Position numbers and translations under genes: made by a program. DNA of 64,000 nucleotides, taken from the NCBI GenBank assembly GCA_010093705.1, contig MU006106.1:552900-616899 (forward strand), in the 5' to 3' direction. Positions within the stretch are counted from its first letter, which is position 1; every line of letters starts with the position of its first letter. Positions 46,091 to 58,465 of the stretch are shown in pieces. The notes beneath the pieces are model-generated. The model made no database searches, was not told the DNA's origin, and saw only the letters and a list, made by a program, of their open reading frames with translations. This DNA is from Patellaria atrata CBS 101060 (taxonomy: Eukaryota > Ascomycota > Dothideomycetes > Patellariales > Patellariaceae).

Positions 46091-47324
46091 CTACCATCTC
46101 TTGGGTGCGCTGATAATAGAGCGTGAGAAAGAAACACTTGCTCTATCTCCCTCACGTGCCTTTGATCGTTGTTTTGCTGTTATGCCAGTCCTGTCTGTGA
46201 CAGGTGTAGCATGAATGATTTGATCAAATTCTTCGTCTAGACCAATATCTGAGCCGGACTCTGCGTCTGAATCTTCTTTGACCGGTGGTGGTTCTATTCG
46301 TGCTATCCGTTCCGGTGGCTTTCTATCACCAGAGTCTTCAGGATTCGAGAAAGGTTTTGAGAGTAGTACTTTTCTTCGTAGTTCTGCCATCTCCTCTTCA
46401 TCGTCATCTTCATCTTCCGGTAGGAGGTACGGATCGTGACTTGGTCCATCCTCGCCCTCGCTCTCTTCATCTCCATCTTCATGATCACTATCTTCATCCG
46501 ATACATCAATTGGTCTCCTGTTCATGTTTCCGCCACTCCATCCGTCATGCTCAGTAGTAGCGTCACGTTCTGCCCTGCTATCAGAGTACTCCTTCTCGAT
46601 CTTTTCCAACCACAACTCCTCTGCCTTTTTGACCTCGTCCTCAGATGCGCATGCAGCATATCGTTTGAGGAGTGCTGAATTGATATCTAGGAAAGCTTCC
46701 CCGTAGGAAAATGATGACAGTACATCTTCCGCCCAATCTTGATGCCCGCAAATGTAGAATGTGGCCGCTAGAGCTTCAACACAGTTGAGTCGCCAGGGTC
46801 GCCCATAGTTCGTCTGGTTCGCTGCCACAAGATACGGTACTATGTATGAATCAGTTCTTATCATTCTCCGTATACAAGAAGGTGAGCGTACAAAGCCTTT
46901 CACATTTGCCGCCGATCCTGGCGAATGGCACTTCTTCAAGGCGTTTCCATGAGCATTCGACAACAGCAGCTCCAAACTGATCTAGCAACTCTTTGTCTGC
47001 CGGAGATAGGACCTTCTTCCCTTTCGGCCTAATGGAACGTTAGTATCATCCTTACTTTGAATACTAACCTTCATCTACTTACGAGATTACAACACCAGCA
47101 AACTTTTGCCCAACGTGAAGCTCGCGCATTAATCCCAGTCTCATCAGTCTCTTTCCAGAGCAACGTTTCGCATCACAATGACCCAGGTCCCAACATGCAG
47201 CTTTGTATTCGGGTCTCCGCTGGCGTTGGCTATTCTCATCATCACGGGGAGCACCACGAGCTCGTGGTGGGTTTTGGTACTTTCTACCACGAGAGGAGAA
47301 ATTGTCTTTCTTATGACGGACCAT
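46091..47324 (-). CDS. TSR3: 18S rRNA aminocarboxypropyltransferase TSR3
   Basis: Exons 47324-47083, 47028-46892 and 46839-46091 (introns 54 and 52 bp) give 375 aa. The core shows the family blocks GHCDAKRCSGKRLMRLGL, then SPADKELL, ECSWKRLEEVPF, RLLPYLVAANQTNYGRPW and RLNCVEALAATFYICGH. TSR3 transfers the aminocarboxypropyl group from S-adenosylmethionine to the hypermodified pseudouridine of 18S rRNA late in small-subunit maturation, in the cytoplasm. The C-terminal 150 residues are a very acidic tail (runs such as EDEDDDEEEMAEL), longer than in yeast (313 aa) and probably disordered. The middle exon is only 137 nt. It is divergent from the GGA gene with 303 bp between starts. Confidence 0.95.
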
Positions 47325-47627
47325 CTTGATGCTTAGCTAGAATTGTGTGCGTCAATTGTTTGAGGTTGAAAATATTATATTGATCAGAAACTAGAATTTG
47401 AGAATGGAAATGATCCAGCTTTCTGCCTTGAGACGTCAGCGATGATCTTTTGCCCGCGAGTCAGTGATTAAACAATAACCCCCGCCAAACTCTACGGTTG
47501 GTTGGCACACAATCTCGACAGCTCGTTTTGAGGTTCTGCTCCTCGTCCGACCCTCAGAATTTCTAGAAAACATATAGACATCTCCTCTTCTCTCGAGTAA
47601 TCCAGAAACTCCAAATAACCTTCCACT
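47325..47627. promoter_or_regulatory. Divergent promoter, TSR3 / GGA
   Basis: 303 bp lie between two start codons. A reverse-strand frame (47492-47803) overlaps this region and GGA exon 1 and intron 1, but has no similarity and is treated as chance. No known element was recognised. Confidence 0.4.
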
Positions 47628-50283
47628 ATGGAGGCTACTTCAGCGCGAATGGCCGCAAGGGATCGCTTCGGAGCATTCGGCGAGCCTCCAACGACTCCTT
47701 TACAGAGATATATACGTGGGTGATCCGAATATAGCAAATACCAGTGGTACCAGACAGTAGCAGCTAATAAATAGAATATGTAGTTAATGCTTGCGATCCC
47801 CAAAATTTCGAACCCAACCTAGCCCTAAATCTCGAGATCGCGGATATGATAAATGCTAAGAAAGGCTCAACGTGAGCAGAGATGTAACCCAGGAATTTCT
47901 AGAATGGTATAATAATGGATATACAGACCACGAGAAGCTGCTGTGGCCATAGTGAACTATGTCAACCACCGGAATCAGAATGTCTCCCTTCTCGCGCTAA
48001 ATGTATGCAATCGACACTGCAGGCCCATGTCAATAGGAGACTAATACTTGAATAGTTGTTGGACATATGCGTCAAGAATTGTGGCTACGCCTTTCATCTA
48101 CAAATAAGTACAAAGGAGTTCCTCAATGAGCTAGTTCGAAGGTTTCCTGAGAGACCGCCAATGCACCCATCGCGAGCTCAAAACAAGATTTTAGAACTCA
48201 TTGAAGAATGGCGGCAGACGATATGTCAAACCTCAAGATATAAAGAAGACCTGGGCTTTATAAGGGACATGCATCGACTGCTGAGTTACAAGGGATATGT
48301 ATTCCCTGAGGTTCGAAGAGAAGATGCTGCAGTTCTCAATCCAAGCGAGGTATGATGCATGATTGAGCGCTGGAGATGATCGGGTAAGACTAATTTATTT
48401 CCAGAACCTCCGATCTGCGGAAGAGATGGAAGAGGAGGAACGGGAGGCGCAGTCGGCTAAGTTACAAGAGCTTATTCGAAGAGGGACACCGCACGATTTA
48501 CAGGAAGCAAATAAGTTAATGAAAATAATGGCCGGGTATGATACTCGACATAAGACAGACTATCGGGCCAAAGCAGCGGAGGAGGTGGGCAAGATACAGC
48601 AGAAAGCTAAGCTTTTAGAAGAGATGCTACAAGGTCATAAGCCGGGGGACGAAGTTAAGGAGGGTGATGTTTATGAGGTGAGTTCACGCCCCCTGATATT
48701 ATGGGAGATATGGGAATTTCTAAACTATTACCTAGGAACTGGCAAACGCATTAGCTAGCGCGCAACCAAAGATTCAAAAGATGTGTGAAGAAGAATCCGA
48801 CGACCACGAAGCAGTCGCAAAACTATTTGAAATTAATGATAGTATCCATCGGACAATAGAGAGGTATAAGCTCATAAAGAAAGGGGACCTCGAGGGTGCG
48901 TCTAAGATCCCGAAAGGCACCTTAGGAACCAGCGGGGCAGGGGTCTCAAAAGGTCCGGACAATGAATTGTCATTGATTGATTTTGGTGGGCCCGAAGACC
49001 TGATGTCTAGCGGAACAAGTGCCCCCTCAAATGGCCCACCTCCTGGGTCAGCGTCAAAAGGCAAGGGCAATGCACTTGAGGATGATCTACTTGGACTCTC
49101 TATTGGGGAAAGTTTGCCTGTACCCGGGACAGGTATATCACTGGGCTCTACAACAACGTCCACGTCTCGAATCCAACAGCCATCAGCCGACATATTCAGC
49201 CAGACAGCCGCCCAGAAACCACAGCAACCGAAACCCAACTATGACCCCTTTGGCTCCATATCATCACCTCAGCCTCCAGTTCAACCCCTGAACGTACCTT
49301 TCACTTCCTCACGGCCGAATCAACAGCAACATACAACATCTGCAGACCCTTTCGCACGGATGGCTCTCACATCACCCACCCCCCGTCAGAGCTCACCCTT
49401 TCAATTCCAGTCCTCTATCAAGCCCTCTCCTTCACCAACTCCGGCTCTAGCATCGTCATCTCTTCTCAACCTCGCACCTTCAGGATCTAGTGCCCTAATA
49501 CCGCAATCAAATTCTTTAAACAATGGTTCTCAGCCAGCTTCTTCCGCCCAGGATGACGAATGGACTTTCTCCTCTGCCCTTCCAGAACAATCGTCGATCG
49601 TTGTCCTCGATTCCGCAATCAAAACCTTCTTTGATGTAGTCCGTGAAAACGATACTACACTACAAATCACGTCACGAACCTCTAATAACACTGTTCAGCC
49701 AGTTAGTGAGGTCATATTCCAGCTCGCAGTTACCAAGGTAAGTGTCTGATTTTGAACGGCGCTACTGCAATCCGAGGTTCTGTTGAAAATGGTTCCTGAG
49801 TGTGGCTTCATGCCTGCTTAACCAGTTCAACTATGCCTTGAGTGAGATAGCATCGTTCAAGGTCACTCTTGTTTCCCCCTAAAGTAACAACTTTCCCACC
49901 CGACGAGGTCTTTTCCCCTTCAAGAGTTGGCATCTCCCAACCAATGGGACTTGAGAATATTGGACTCAGTTTGGTACCCTAAGGTCAAGATGCCAATCCT
50001 CGCAGGGGCCAACATCTCATCCCAAGGGAAAGGAGGAAAATTCGTCAGTTTATCTCATCCGCACAACCACTAACGCAACCAGGGCTACCAATTAGCGCTC
50101 AACCCGCAATCGTCTCGATCCTTAACACCCAACCAGGCGAACGGCATCACGCAATCGATAAAACTGCACGGCGTGGAGCGGGGCAAGGGCACTGGCGTCA
50201 AGATGCGCTGGAAAGCGTCGTACACGGTCGGCGGCGAGCGGAAAGAGGAACAAGGCGAGATTCCTGGGTTGGGGGTGTCGTGA
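47628..50283 (+). CDS. GGA-type clathrin adaptor (VHS-GAT-GAE)
   Basis: Exons 47628-47715, 47784-47871, 47927-48002, 48056-48349, 48405-48677, 48736-49737 and 50083-50283 give 673 aa. The VHS domain spans about 20-160 (NACDPQNFEPNLALNLEIAD, NLLDICVKNCGYAFHLQI). The GAT domain covers about 180-350 with helices binding Arf-GTP and ubiquitin. A Ser/Pro-rich hinge of about 200 residues follows with DPF-type pieces (YDPFGS, ADPFARM). The C-terminal GAE ear is about 555-673 (LALNPQSSRSLTPNQANG to PGLGVS). GGA proteins sort cargo from the trans-Golgi network to endosomes with clathrin. The last intron is 345 bp, far longer than the others. The join AVTK/GYQLALNPQ keeps the ear domain whole. Confidence 0.93.
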
Positions 50284-51157
50284 TTGTAGTACCGTTTTGC
50301 ATACCACGCATAGTACAATACTGACGTCTGGTTACTGTCCTCATGCGTGCAATCGACGCGGATGTGTGGATGGCGGAATATCTGATTCGTGATGTACTTG
50401 GTTACAGACGCTATCGGTGGTATGCGGAGGGTGATGTAAAATTGACGTATCCTGAGATAGCGTTCGCCTTCAGAACAAGCTACTGAGCGGAAGTTTTTAG
50501 AGGAATCGTTCGAGGGAAATATACGAGATGGCGAAACACTGCGCGCAGAGGACTAAATAGAGAAAAGCTTATACCCCCAATCCTGATTTTAGACTCGCGT
50601 TAAATGCGTAGAGGAAGCAAATCAAAGTTCTCAGAGCAACGCTTGGTGGCAAACTGCAGTAGCATATTCACTTCGACGAGGAGCTGGTGTGATACCAATC
50701 CCTCATCTCACGAGTGAAGGTATCATATTCATATTCATCCATTACTGACAGCTGACTACAACCGCTGTTGTATTCTACCCCTTCCAGACGCTAAAATAGC
50801 CCTCTCACAGTCCCAAGCGTCCATCATGATGATAGCCATCCCCCTTCTCAGATGGTCTTCTGAGCCAGGATGCATAACCTATATTTACAGAAAGTCGTAT
50901 GTGTGATTTGTACCTGAAACCTTAAGGAAGTCCCATGCACGAATGATACCCAAAATCCATAGCCCTCCAAGATATCCGTATATATGTGTAGACATGCAAC
51001 CTCTATTCATGCAGAAGAAGGAAAGTGAAAACAGAGCAGGGGACCTATTTATACATCGCTGGGGGAAGGGATACCCATGGAATACCGGAATGTGTAATTA
51101 CCTAACGGACGTTAGAGGGTGCTGAGACGAGGTGGGATCAGAGGAGCTCGTGGCTGT
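50284..51157. other. Convergent 3' spacer, GGA / metallopeptidase
   Basis: 874 bp lie between two stop codons. Only short frames without similarity occur. It should contain both poly(A) sites. Confidence 0.45.
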
Positions 51158-53649
51158 TCAGCGGGTGATGATGAGCCCGAAGCCGTCGAGCCATGGGCCA
51201 CAGGACCCATATACCCCTGCGAGGGTATAACCACGAGGGGGGATGAGCATGTATCTGTCATTCGAGTTAAAACTTGACGCTTACGGAACTGAGGAATTGG
51301 AAGCTGGTACATACCCATTGCCACCGGCAGCATTGCCGTAGATCTCACTCTTATTCCCAAGGCTCGTATGGATCTGAATACCGTCGATCCAGAACCCAGC
51401 CCTCACGTAGAAACCTAATAGGAGTTCTCCTCGTCGCGTATCCAGAGTGAATTCTGATCCATTAGGTTTGCCACCTCGCTTGCCAAATAGCTGGCTGGTT
51501 CCATCCTCATAATAGAATTCGATGCCGTCGATAGACATTCCGTGATACACCCGAATGGATATCATGAGTTTTGTGAATATCATAGCTGACTCAAGAACCA
51601 CTTCTTCAGGTCTAGAGCCTTGCATTTGAGAAGCTCCACGTTTACTTCCACGGAAACCCATTCTGCCATCGGGAAGTTTAAGCCGAGTGTTCTTCGACAC
51701 TAGGGAACTAAAGTCTTCAATCGTATGCTTAGCTCCACTAGGTCCGTGAATCTCTACCTTCAGCTTTTTCTTTTGCATTTTCTCGGGCAGTCTACCTCGC
51801 AGATCCGACTCATTAAGCGTGACCTGTTGTGGTAGGGCCGAGTTCTCGGTGTTCAAATATTCAATCCAACTGCGGCAGAACTCGTCACCTTCAGCAAACA
51901 ACTCGGCAAAAGCGACACCACTCTTGGATGTCACCACGACCTCGTTGTTCGCTACACTCCATACCTGAAGACCATCATCAAATTCCGAGAACGGATCAAT
52001 CGCTATGCGGAAACAGGGGTGGAAACGAAACCGAAGGCAGTCCAAACGATGCCAGGTACACTCGTCTGCCATAAGGCACAGTCGTTGGCCAGGTGTATTG
52101 GTGCGAGTGGAAAATGGTTCTCGACAGGTGAAAGTCCGATTAAATCGAACATAGTCTCTCAGCATGACCCCATTTTCTTGATGACCACAGCCAAATAGAT
52201 GACCTGTTTCGTGCAGATGCGCACCAATCCCAATGTTTGCAGCTTCCCAGTTGCTACCGGACTCGCTACAATCGTTAGCCACATGTTTGGTATCTGTTCT
52301 GGTACAATCACTAAATGCTGGCACCACCTCTTCAATGCTGGCAGGATAGCTTTGCAGTGCATGTGATCCAAAGATCGCTAATTTCACTTGTCCGTCTCCT
52401 CCACCAAGAGCTGCATGTCCTCGAATGGTCTTGACCTTCGGATCCCAGTGAGAATCTAGAAACATGCAGGAGACGTAGTGGACCTGGTTAGGTTCAGGTC
52501 TGAAGTGTTGTTTCACGGCTTCCATAGCGATACCGAATAAATCGCCCTTTTTCTTCGCAGGTCCGTACTGCTGAGCAATTTCAAGGTCCCGAATCTCAGC
52601 TACAGTTTTTTCGCTTCTGATTATATGGATCTTAGCTTCGTTCCGTAGTGTCTTCGTTTGTGTATCATGGTACGTAAGTGTTCCCTGTTGCCACTCTTCA
52701 TCGTACCGAAAGCACCTTCTTCCAAAATTATTCCGGTTCATCTGTTCACCAGTGAACGCCTGCCATAGATATGCAGCCATCCGAAATTTGCGAATTGCGG
52801 TCTCCAATCCATTGCCTTCTCTTTGTATCCTTTCTGGTACCGCATCGTAGGTACCGGGGGAGTCCTTGGCTAAGATGATAGCGAGGTGTAGTGGAGGTAC
52901 ATTATTCAGAGGTAGGTAGTTGATATGGGTCCACGAAGAATGAGGATTGTGTGGTGTGTGTTTAGGAGAGACGAAGTCCAGTTTAATGGTATTAGGTCCT
53001 GGTTGAAGGTAGACAAGAGCTTTAAAGTGAGAGTCGCAAACGGGCCACGTAGTTGGTGGGAAGCTATCCTGGTGATGGTATATGGTAATGGAACCATCGA
53101 TTTGTTTCTGCATAGGATCTCCGCACTGGCCATATATGAGGAGGATCTTTTGGTTTACCTGTAGAGTACGGTCAAATTAATATTTTCTACCTCGACTTTC
53201 GTTTTCTCTTACCCATGACTTTTCCGAAATAGACAGTACTTGTGGCGCTAGCGGAGAAGTTGCAGAGAATACACGCTCGGGCGATCCAGTGCCCCGGGGA
53301 GATATGAGGTTACCCTAAGTGGAAAATCTTGCGTTAGCGAGAATAGGATGACGGCATATGGTATACGTACGGTTAGGCTGTATCGCTTAGTATTAACGTT
53401 TGGACGCTGAGGTACTGGTGGAGGAATGGTAGGCGCGGCTTTTATGTTCGTGGAAGAATTCGACGAAGGAATGGTACTTGTGGGAGTTGAGGATGCCATG
53501 GCGGAGTTAAGAGTGGACGTTGATTTACTGCGAGGAATTCCCTCTGGTGCTTCGTTGGAGGAGCCATCTGAGGGTTCTGAGGACGATTTATCACTACCGC
53601 GGAAACTGAGTTTCGAACGTCGCTTCAAATCCTTCAAAAAGGAAGGCAT
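51158..53649 (-). CDS. Putative zinc metallopeptidase (YIL108W-type) with C-terminal jacalin-like lectin domain
   Basis: Exons 53649-53371, 53314-53213, 53158-51315 and 51254-51158 (introns 56, 54, 60 bp) give 773 aa. Residues 1-95 are Ser/Thr-rich and open with a basic MPSFLKDLKRRSK. The peptidase part, about 100-560, holds the zinc motif HETGHLFGCGH with His443, Glu444, His447 and His453. The family block SWPVCDSHF-like (TWPVCDSHFKALVYL) appears upstream. The last 150 residues look like a jacalin-type beta-prism: GSKRGASQM, IRVYHGMSIDGIEFYY, LGFYVRAGFWIDGIQI, then GVYGSCGPWLDGFGLII. The final 97-nt exon is needed to finish that domain. No signal peptide is seen, so it is likely cytosolic. 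The substrate is unknown. Confidence 0.9.
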
Positions 53650-55027
53650 AATCGAAAATACCAGACCAGTCGTGGCCGAAGGCGCGGGATTAGAATGGGA
53701 GTGCAATGAGCTTCTGGGAATTGAGAACGACGGAGGAGCGCTAAGTCGAAAGAGAAGACGCGTAATTCCCGATAGAATATACCGCAACTGCTAAAGGGTG
53801 AAAACTTGTCGACGTGCTCCAGAATTGAGATATTGTTGTTGCGCAGTGGAAGCAGTCGTTTCAACAACCGTGGAATGTAGTTTGACTCTAGAAAAAGACA
53901 AGAGCAAAGAAGCGAATGACGAAGTTGGAGCAGAGCAGTCAAGCTTGCCCGAAAGTGAAACTAGAAGTGCAGCTAAAGAAAAATGAGAATGGTAAGGTAC
54001 TCGCAGGTCAGATGTCGGGTGGACGTTGCCGCGTGTGGTGGGTTGTTGTTGACGTTTGCTCCGAAGGTTGAAGCTGTCTCGGCCCGGACGTCAGAGGCAG
54101 TCAAGCTCCCGCACTGTCACGTCAATTGTCAAGATCTAATTTGAACGTTGACAGGAGAGATGTTGTCTCAATTAGAAAGCTATCAAGAAAAGAGTGTCCT
54201 CACGAACCCCAAAATTTTTGCTACAGTGCGTAACGGGATCACGGCAACCGATCTTCTCATCTGTATGATTTCGCGTCCTGGTTATCAATGCGTATCTAAA
54301 ATGAGCATAATTGCCGCCGGAACTACAAGGATGATGACAAGACGAGAATGGGTGAAACTTACTGGTATCGGTAATATTGCATTTCATTCTCGCTATCAAT
54401 TGAGAGAAATACAATATTCAATATTTAAGTCTTTCCTTCTACAAGGAACCGGTCCATCTAATAAGTTAAGTAGATCCATAGGACCTTCATAGTGGGATGA
54501 AAGGAAGTTAAGCTAACCTAAGCCCGAGCTACTTTCGTACTTGTATGTTTTAGTTTCGTTTCGTATTGTTTTGTAACAACGGTAAGGTATGGGTGGTTAC
54601 GGTACCTTATAAACGATAACTCTATACCCGTTTTGATTAGCATTTGCCCTTGGCAACCACTTCCGTCGTGCTTTCCTTGAAAGGGCTTGTTTAAACAACC
54701 CCCAACCTCCTCAGATTCTTTCCTCTAAGGACGCTCAAAGCACGTCCCCAATTTCAATTAACGTCATTTTTCCAAGGCCACAGTTTAGGCTAGTCGAAAG
54801 AGGACAGCTAATCTTGTAAGGCCGAAGGCTTTCAATCCTGCATCGTCGATCTGTTTTCCGGAAGGGATTCACTGATCATTCAACTTCAAGTCCTCAACTG
54901 TCTCACTCTCCAATACGAAAGTTGAACTATCTTTTAGAATATCTGGCCTCAAATCACCGTCCTAAACATCACTCGAATTATATTCTTGTTGTAATCGGTC
55001 TCAAGAGTTTTCTGGGCCATCCCTTCC
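53650..55027. promoter_or_regulatory. Divergent promoter region, metallopeptidase / WHI5-like, 1.4 kb
   Basis: Two start codons face away from each other. A reading frame at 54148-54492 has no similarity and is not taken as a gene. An ACGCGT word (MCB-type box) lies at 53758, close to the metallopeptidase start and 1.27 kb from the WHI5-like start. The segment 54640-55020 is a CT-rich leader of the WHI5-like gene. Confidence 0.4.
53758..53763. promoter_or_regulatory. MCB-like word ACGCGT
   Basis: One copy of ACGCGT, the site of the MBF cell-cycle factor, occurs in AGAAGACGCGTAATTCC. A single 6-mer is weak evidence. It is noted because the neighbouring gene encodes a likely MBF/SBF repressor. 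Confidence 0.2.
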
Positions 55028-56258
55028 ATGGCGTCCTCCGTCGACAGGGTGGATCAGCCCGCTGAAGTCGCATCAAAGGTGTTAAGGAGAGCTCAAGTCT
55101 CAAAGGTCGAATCCCACCAACCGGAAAGACAACATATAGACATCCTAAGCTAACATTAAAGGATAGATGACCAGAGCATTACAAAACCGACTAGCCCTCG
55201 CCAATGTCAAAATACAGCATGGATGGCAAAATCTGAGCATTGATACTCTCGAACCGAAGCTTGAGTTTGAACTCACCAAGAGGAAACGTCCTGGTTCAAG
55301 CAAATCTATATCAGAAACATCTTCGAGTATATCTGATCGGTATTATCCCCAGGGGTTGCTTGATTCCTCTCCCCTCGCAGCTCCTATCTTCTCGGACGAC
55401 ATCGGATCAAGGGAGGGTTTCGGTCAGTTGAAGAGAGTAAAATATACTCGGCCCCAAAGACGTCCAGTGTCAAGTTCGCATGCTCGAACGAAAGTCAGGA
55501 CTTCTACAACCACTGCTACCTCATGGAAGAGTAATTATCGTCTTCCGGAATCATCTCCGGTTGCTCATCGGCGTAGTGCGCACTTTAACTCCTCGCATGT
55601 CCCAACATTGTCATTTGTGTCTGAGACTTCGACAATTCCAGACGATCCGTTATCGCCTTCGCTTTCCGAAGAGGATGATACGGATCTCCCACTTCATTCC
55701 TTCCAAGTATCCTCACAGATCCGATCTTCGCCACCACCCTCAATGCCCCGGACTCCGCCACCTGGGCTCGCTCGTTCTGCGAGACTTCGTAACAAAGCAT
55801 TCAATGCAAATGGACAGACTACGAGAGCGGGCGAGGAAGGAGCCGACCTTCTAATGTTTCTAGCTACATCTCCTTCTCGAGGAACTGCTAAAGGACACGA
55901 TGCTCCACCGTCGACCCCGCCACCGAAGTCGACTCCGCTGCCATCATCAATGATGTCCACTCCTGGAGGAGGTGGGGCTCCATTCCCAGGTTTTGGCCTC
56001 AGTACACCAGGCACCGCTTTCAACTTCACCGATTATCTACATCTCACCCCAAGCCCAGGTCAAATGGCTGCTCCATGGACTCGTACTCCTGTCACTGCTA
56101 AGACACCACTGGCAGCTAGAGAGGCGAGGAGACGACTAAACTTTGACGGCTTACTACCTCCTACGAGTGGAAGCCCCAAGGTTGGTACACTCGAGAGATC
56201 ACAGTCTAACAAAGGAACCGGTTTAGGAATGGAGCTCGGTGGGGAGTTAGTCTCTTGA
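55028..56258 (+). CDS. WHI5/NRM1-like G1/S transcription repressor
   Basis: Exons 55028-55078 and 55167-56258 give 380 aa. The 88-bp intron has a clear branch site, GCTAACAT, 12 nt before the TAG acceptor. Residues about 18-45 (RALQNRLALANVKIQHGWQ) match the short WHI5/NRM1 domain that binds SBF or MBF transcription complexes. The rest is disordered and rich in Ser-Pro and Thr-Pro sites (SSPLAAP, PRTPPPG, STPPPKSTP, LTPSPGQ), suited to control by cyclin-dependent kinase. It ends with AAREARRRLNFDGLL, a block typical of fungal homologues. The protein should hold back G1/S genes until phosphorylated. Whether it is WHI5 or NRM1 in role cannot be decided; many filamentous fungi have a single such gene. 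Confidence 0.85.
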
Positions 56259-57744
56259 TCGTAGCATACATGCCCAGTCCTTCGAATGGCTCCGAGTGGG
56301 TTCACGACGGTCATGAGTTATGAATTGCCATGATAACATTACTTCTCTGCATCTTCAGCCACATAATATGCGATGGCTTGGACACTTCCAGCATATACGT
56401 CTGTTCTTACTAATGGCAACTCTATTGAGATGTTGTTCCTGTGGAACACACATTATCTTTCTTCTCCCTTCTATTCTAATGCCTAGTACTGTGTACTATT
56501 TCAAGCGAAACACATCGATTGCATTCGGGGTTCAGTTTTGCTCGCGTTGCGCATGACATTGAGTTTACAGGCGAAGTGCCTTTCTCGATTTTAATCCTAT
56601 CGCCTCGTCCATCGTGGTTTCCGACAGGATGGCATAATCAGATGTAGATAGCAATGAACGTAGCGACAGCAAAAGTACACAAGATGTTCCCTTATATTGA
56701 GTCCCATTTATGTCTGAAAACCCACTACATAATCAAGATACATGAAAGTGCAAAATTTTGCATCTCTCCACGCCGGCGAATAATGCATCCATTACGCTCA
56801 CACCTCAAACAAGGTAGATCAATTACTTAAATTCTAATCCGAAAATCTGAGAAAGTAATGTAAGAGTCATCCAAGACCTAACCCCTCATCCCAACTCTAC
56901 GGTGGAACAAAAGTGAGGGGAACTCGATAGGATCTAAGGACCAATTGCTTTCGTTACTTAGGGTGGACGAGTCACGACGCGCCTGACGCGTTCCCTGTTC
57001 TACGCGCCCGACTGGGTCTTGGCTACAGGGGTAAGGTAAGGGGCTACGTAATACTAGTGCGTTTGTTACGGTTTTGTATTCTTTTTCATTTCAATGAGGG
57101 TTTCAATACGGTATCCTGAGGTGAGGACTAAGATAAACCCGATCACGTGCCGGCATGACAGGAAAGTGTAAGGCGGAAGCGTCAGAGGAGGTACCCTGTT
57201 AAGGTCTGAGGTGTGCTGGATGAGAGTCGGGAATAAATAGAGTAGAAGAGTGTAGCTCACGGTTGGGATATCCAGTTCAATCGCTCAGGCACTGTAGAGT
57301 TCCAGCGTCCGACTCCTGACACAGATGAGTATGGATGTTATCGATATCGATATTGATTTTGAACTGTTGCGATTGCATTTCGACATCTAAATCTGAAATT
57401 TGAGCTTTCACGCTCTCACTGCGTGCACGAACGGGTCTACCAGACCTTTCGCCTATTCCTTCTCCGTGGAATGGGAGAAACCACATGATTCCGTTATGCG
57501 TGACACCGTATCGCACCATGCTGCGCCGTAACTCCTTACGCTATTCAGAGAACCCGCACACTAGATATTGAAAAGAGGTATTTCAACCGCCAACTCGCCT
57601 TCGCTGCGCGAATAGCTTGGAACGCCAAATCACATGTGCATGAACACGAACTAGAGCGAATATTGCTCAAAGAAGTAGAATCATATGAATGAAAATAAGA
57701 AGTTGTGCAAGAAGTGAGATAGAGAAGTTGAGAAATTTACGAGT
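56259..57744. other. Convergent 3' spacer, 1.5 kb
   Basis: It lies between the WHI5-like stop and the membrane-protein stop on opposite strands. Frames up to 80 codons have no similarity. No RNA gene or repeat was recognised. Confidence 0.45.
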
Positions 57745-58465
57745 TCAACCGTACATATTTCTCGCGACTTGACTGCCCATGATAAATGACCAAACGAAGA
57801 AGATGCATCCGATGATCCAGAAGGCGAATGCTGCCATCCATGATGAACCTAATCGATGCCCGTTAGTCTATCATCCCGTGCGTGTATTTCGGATTAGGTG
57901 TGAAAACTTACAGATCCCATTCTGTTCCGAGTGTGCTAGGGTGAAGATGTTGACACCGGTCGACCCCTGCCTGGACACGTAAGTGTTGCAACTATTTGAG
58001 ACGTTTCCCTCGCCGAAAAGCTGGACGGCGGTCTCGACGAGCCCGGTCATGAAGAAAACGAAGAGGATGAAGGACCATAGCATGACCATGCTCGGTAGTA
58101 ATCTTCGTTGGGCAATGAGGACGAGTTCCATGATAATGAGAATTATAGTTATGGCGCCAACCGTGACGCCAAATGGGAATAACCTGTGTGGGACGTATAT
58201 TAGCTCCATGATATTTCTCTAGTTTGCTCTGACATCAACTTCTCAAAAGCTCAGGTGATCGAAGCAATATTTGAAATATATGGACTGGAACATACCATGG
58301 TATACCCAAGCGCATTCGGTTTTGGATCTGGATGAAATCTGCAAATATTCCTAGTTCCGTCCCAGCTGTAGCGAGCATAACGATAGTCCAAATATTCAGT
58401 TGGACATCAGGCCAGAAGTATTTTTCCCTAACCACAACGGCCTGTCCTACGACTGATCGAGCCAT
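57745..58465 (-). CDS. Four-span integral membrane protein, MARVEL-like topology, unknown function
   Basis: Exons 58465-58296, 58183-57912 and 57848-57745 (introns 112 and 63 bp) give 181 aa. Four hydrophobic helices are visible: about 25-44 (IWTIVMLATAGTELGIFADF), 60-81 (FGVTVGAITIILIIMELVLI), 91-111 (VMLWSFILFVFFMTGLVETA) and 151-170 (AAFAFWIIGCIFFVWSFIMG). The loop between helices 3 and 4 holds two cysteines (NSCNTY and NGICSS) that could pair outside the cytosol. This four-helix layout resembles MARVEL-type fungal membrane proteins, but I see no decisive motif. All three exon joins are in phase and the helices are intact only when spliced, which supports a real gene. Confidence 0.72.

Noticed and set aside
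47492-47803. Minus-strand frame of 103 codons with a hydrophobic start
   Set aside because: It overlaps GGA exon 1, intron 1 and the start of exon 2 on the other strand and begins from a non-standard context; no similarity.
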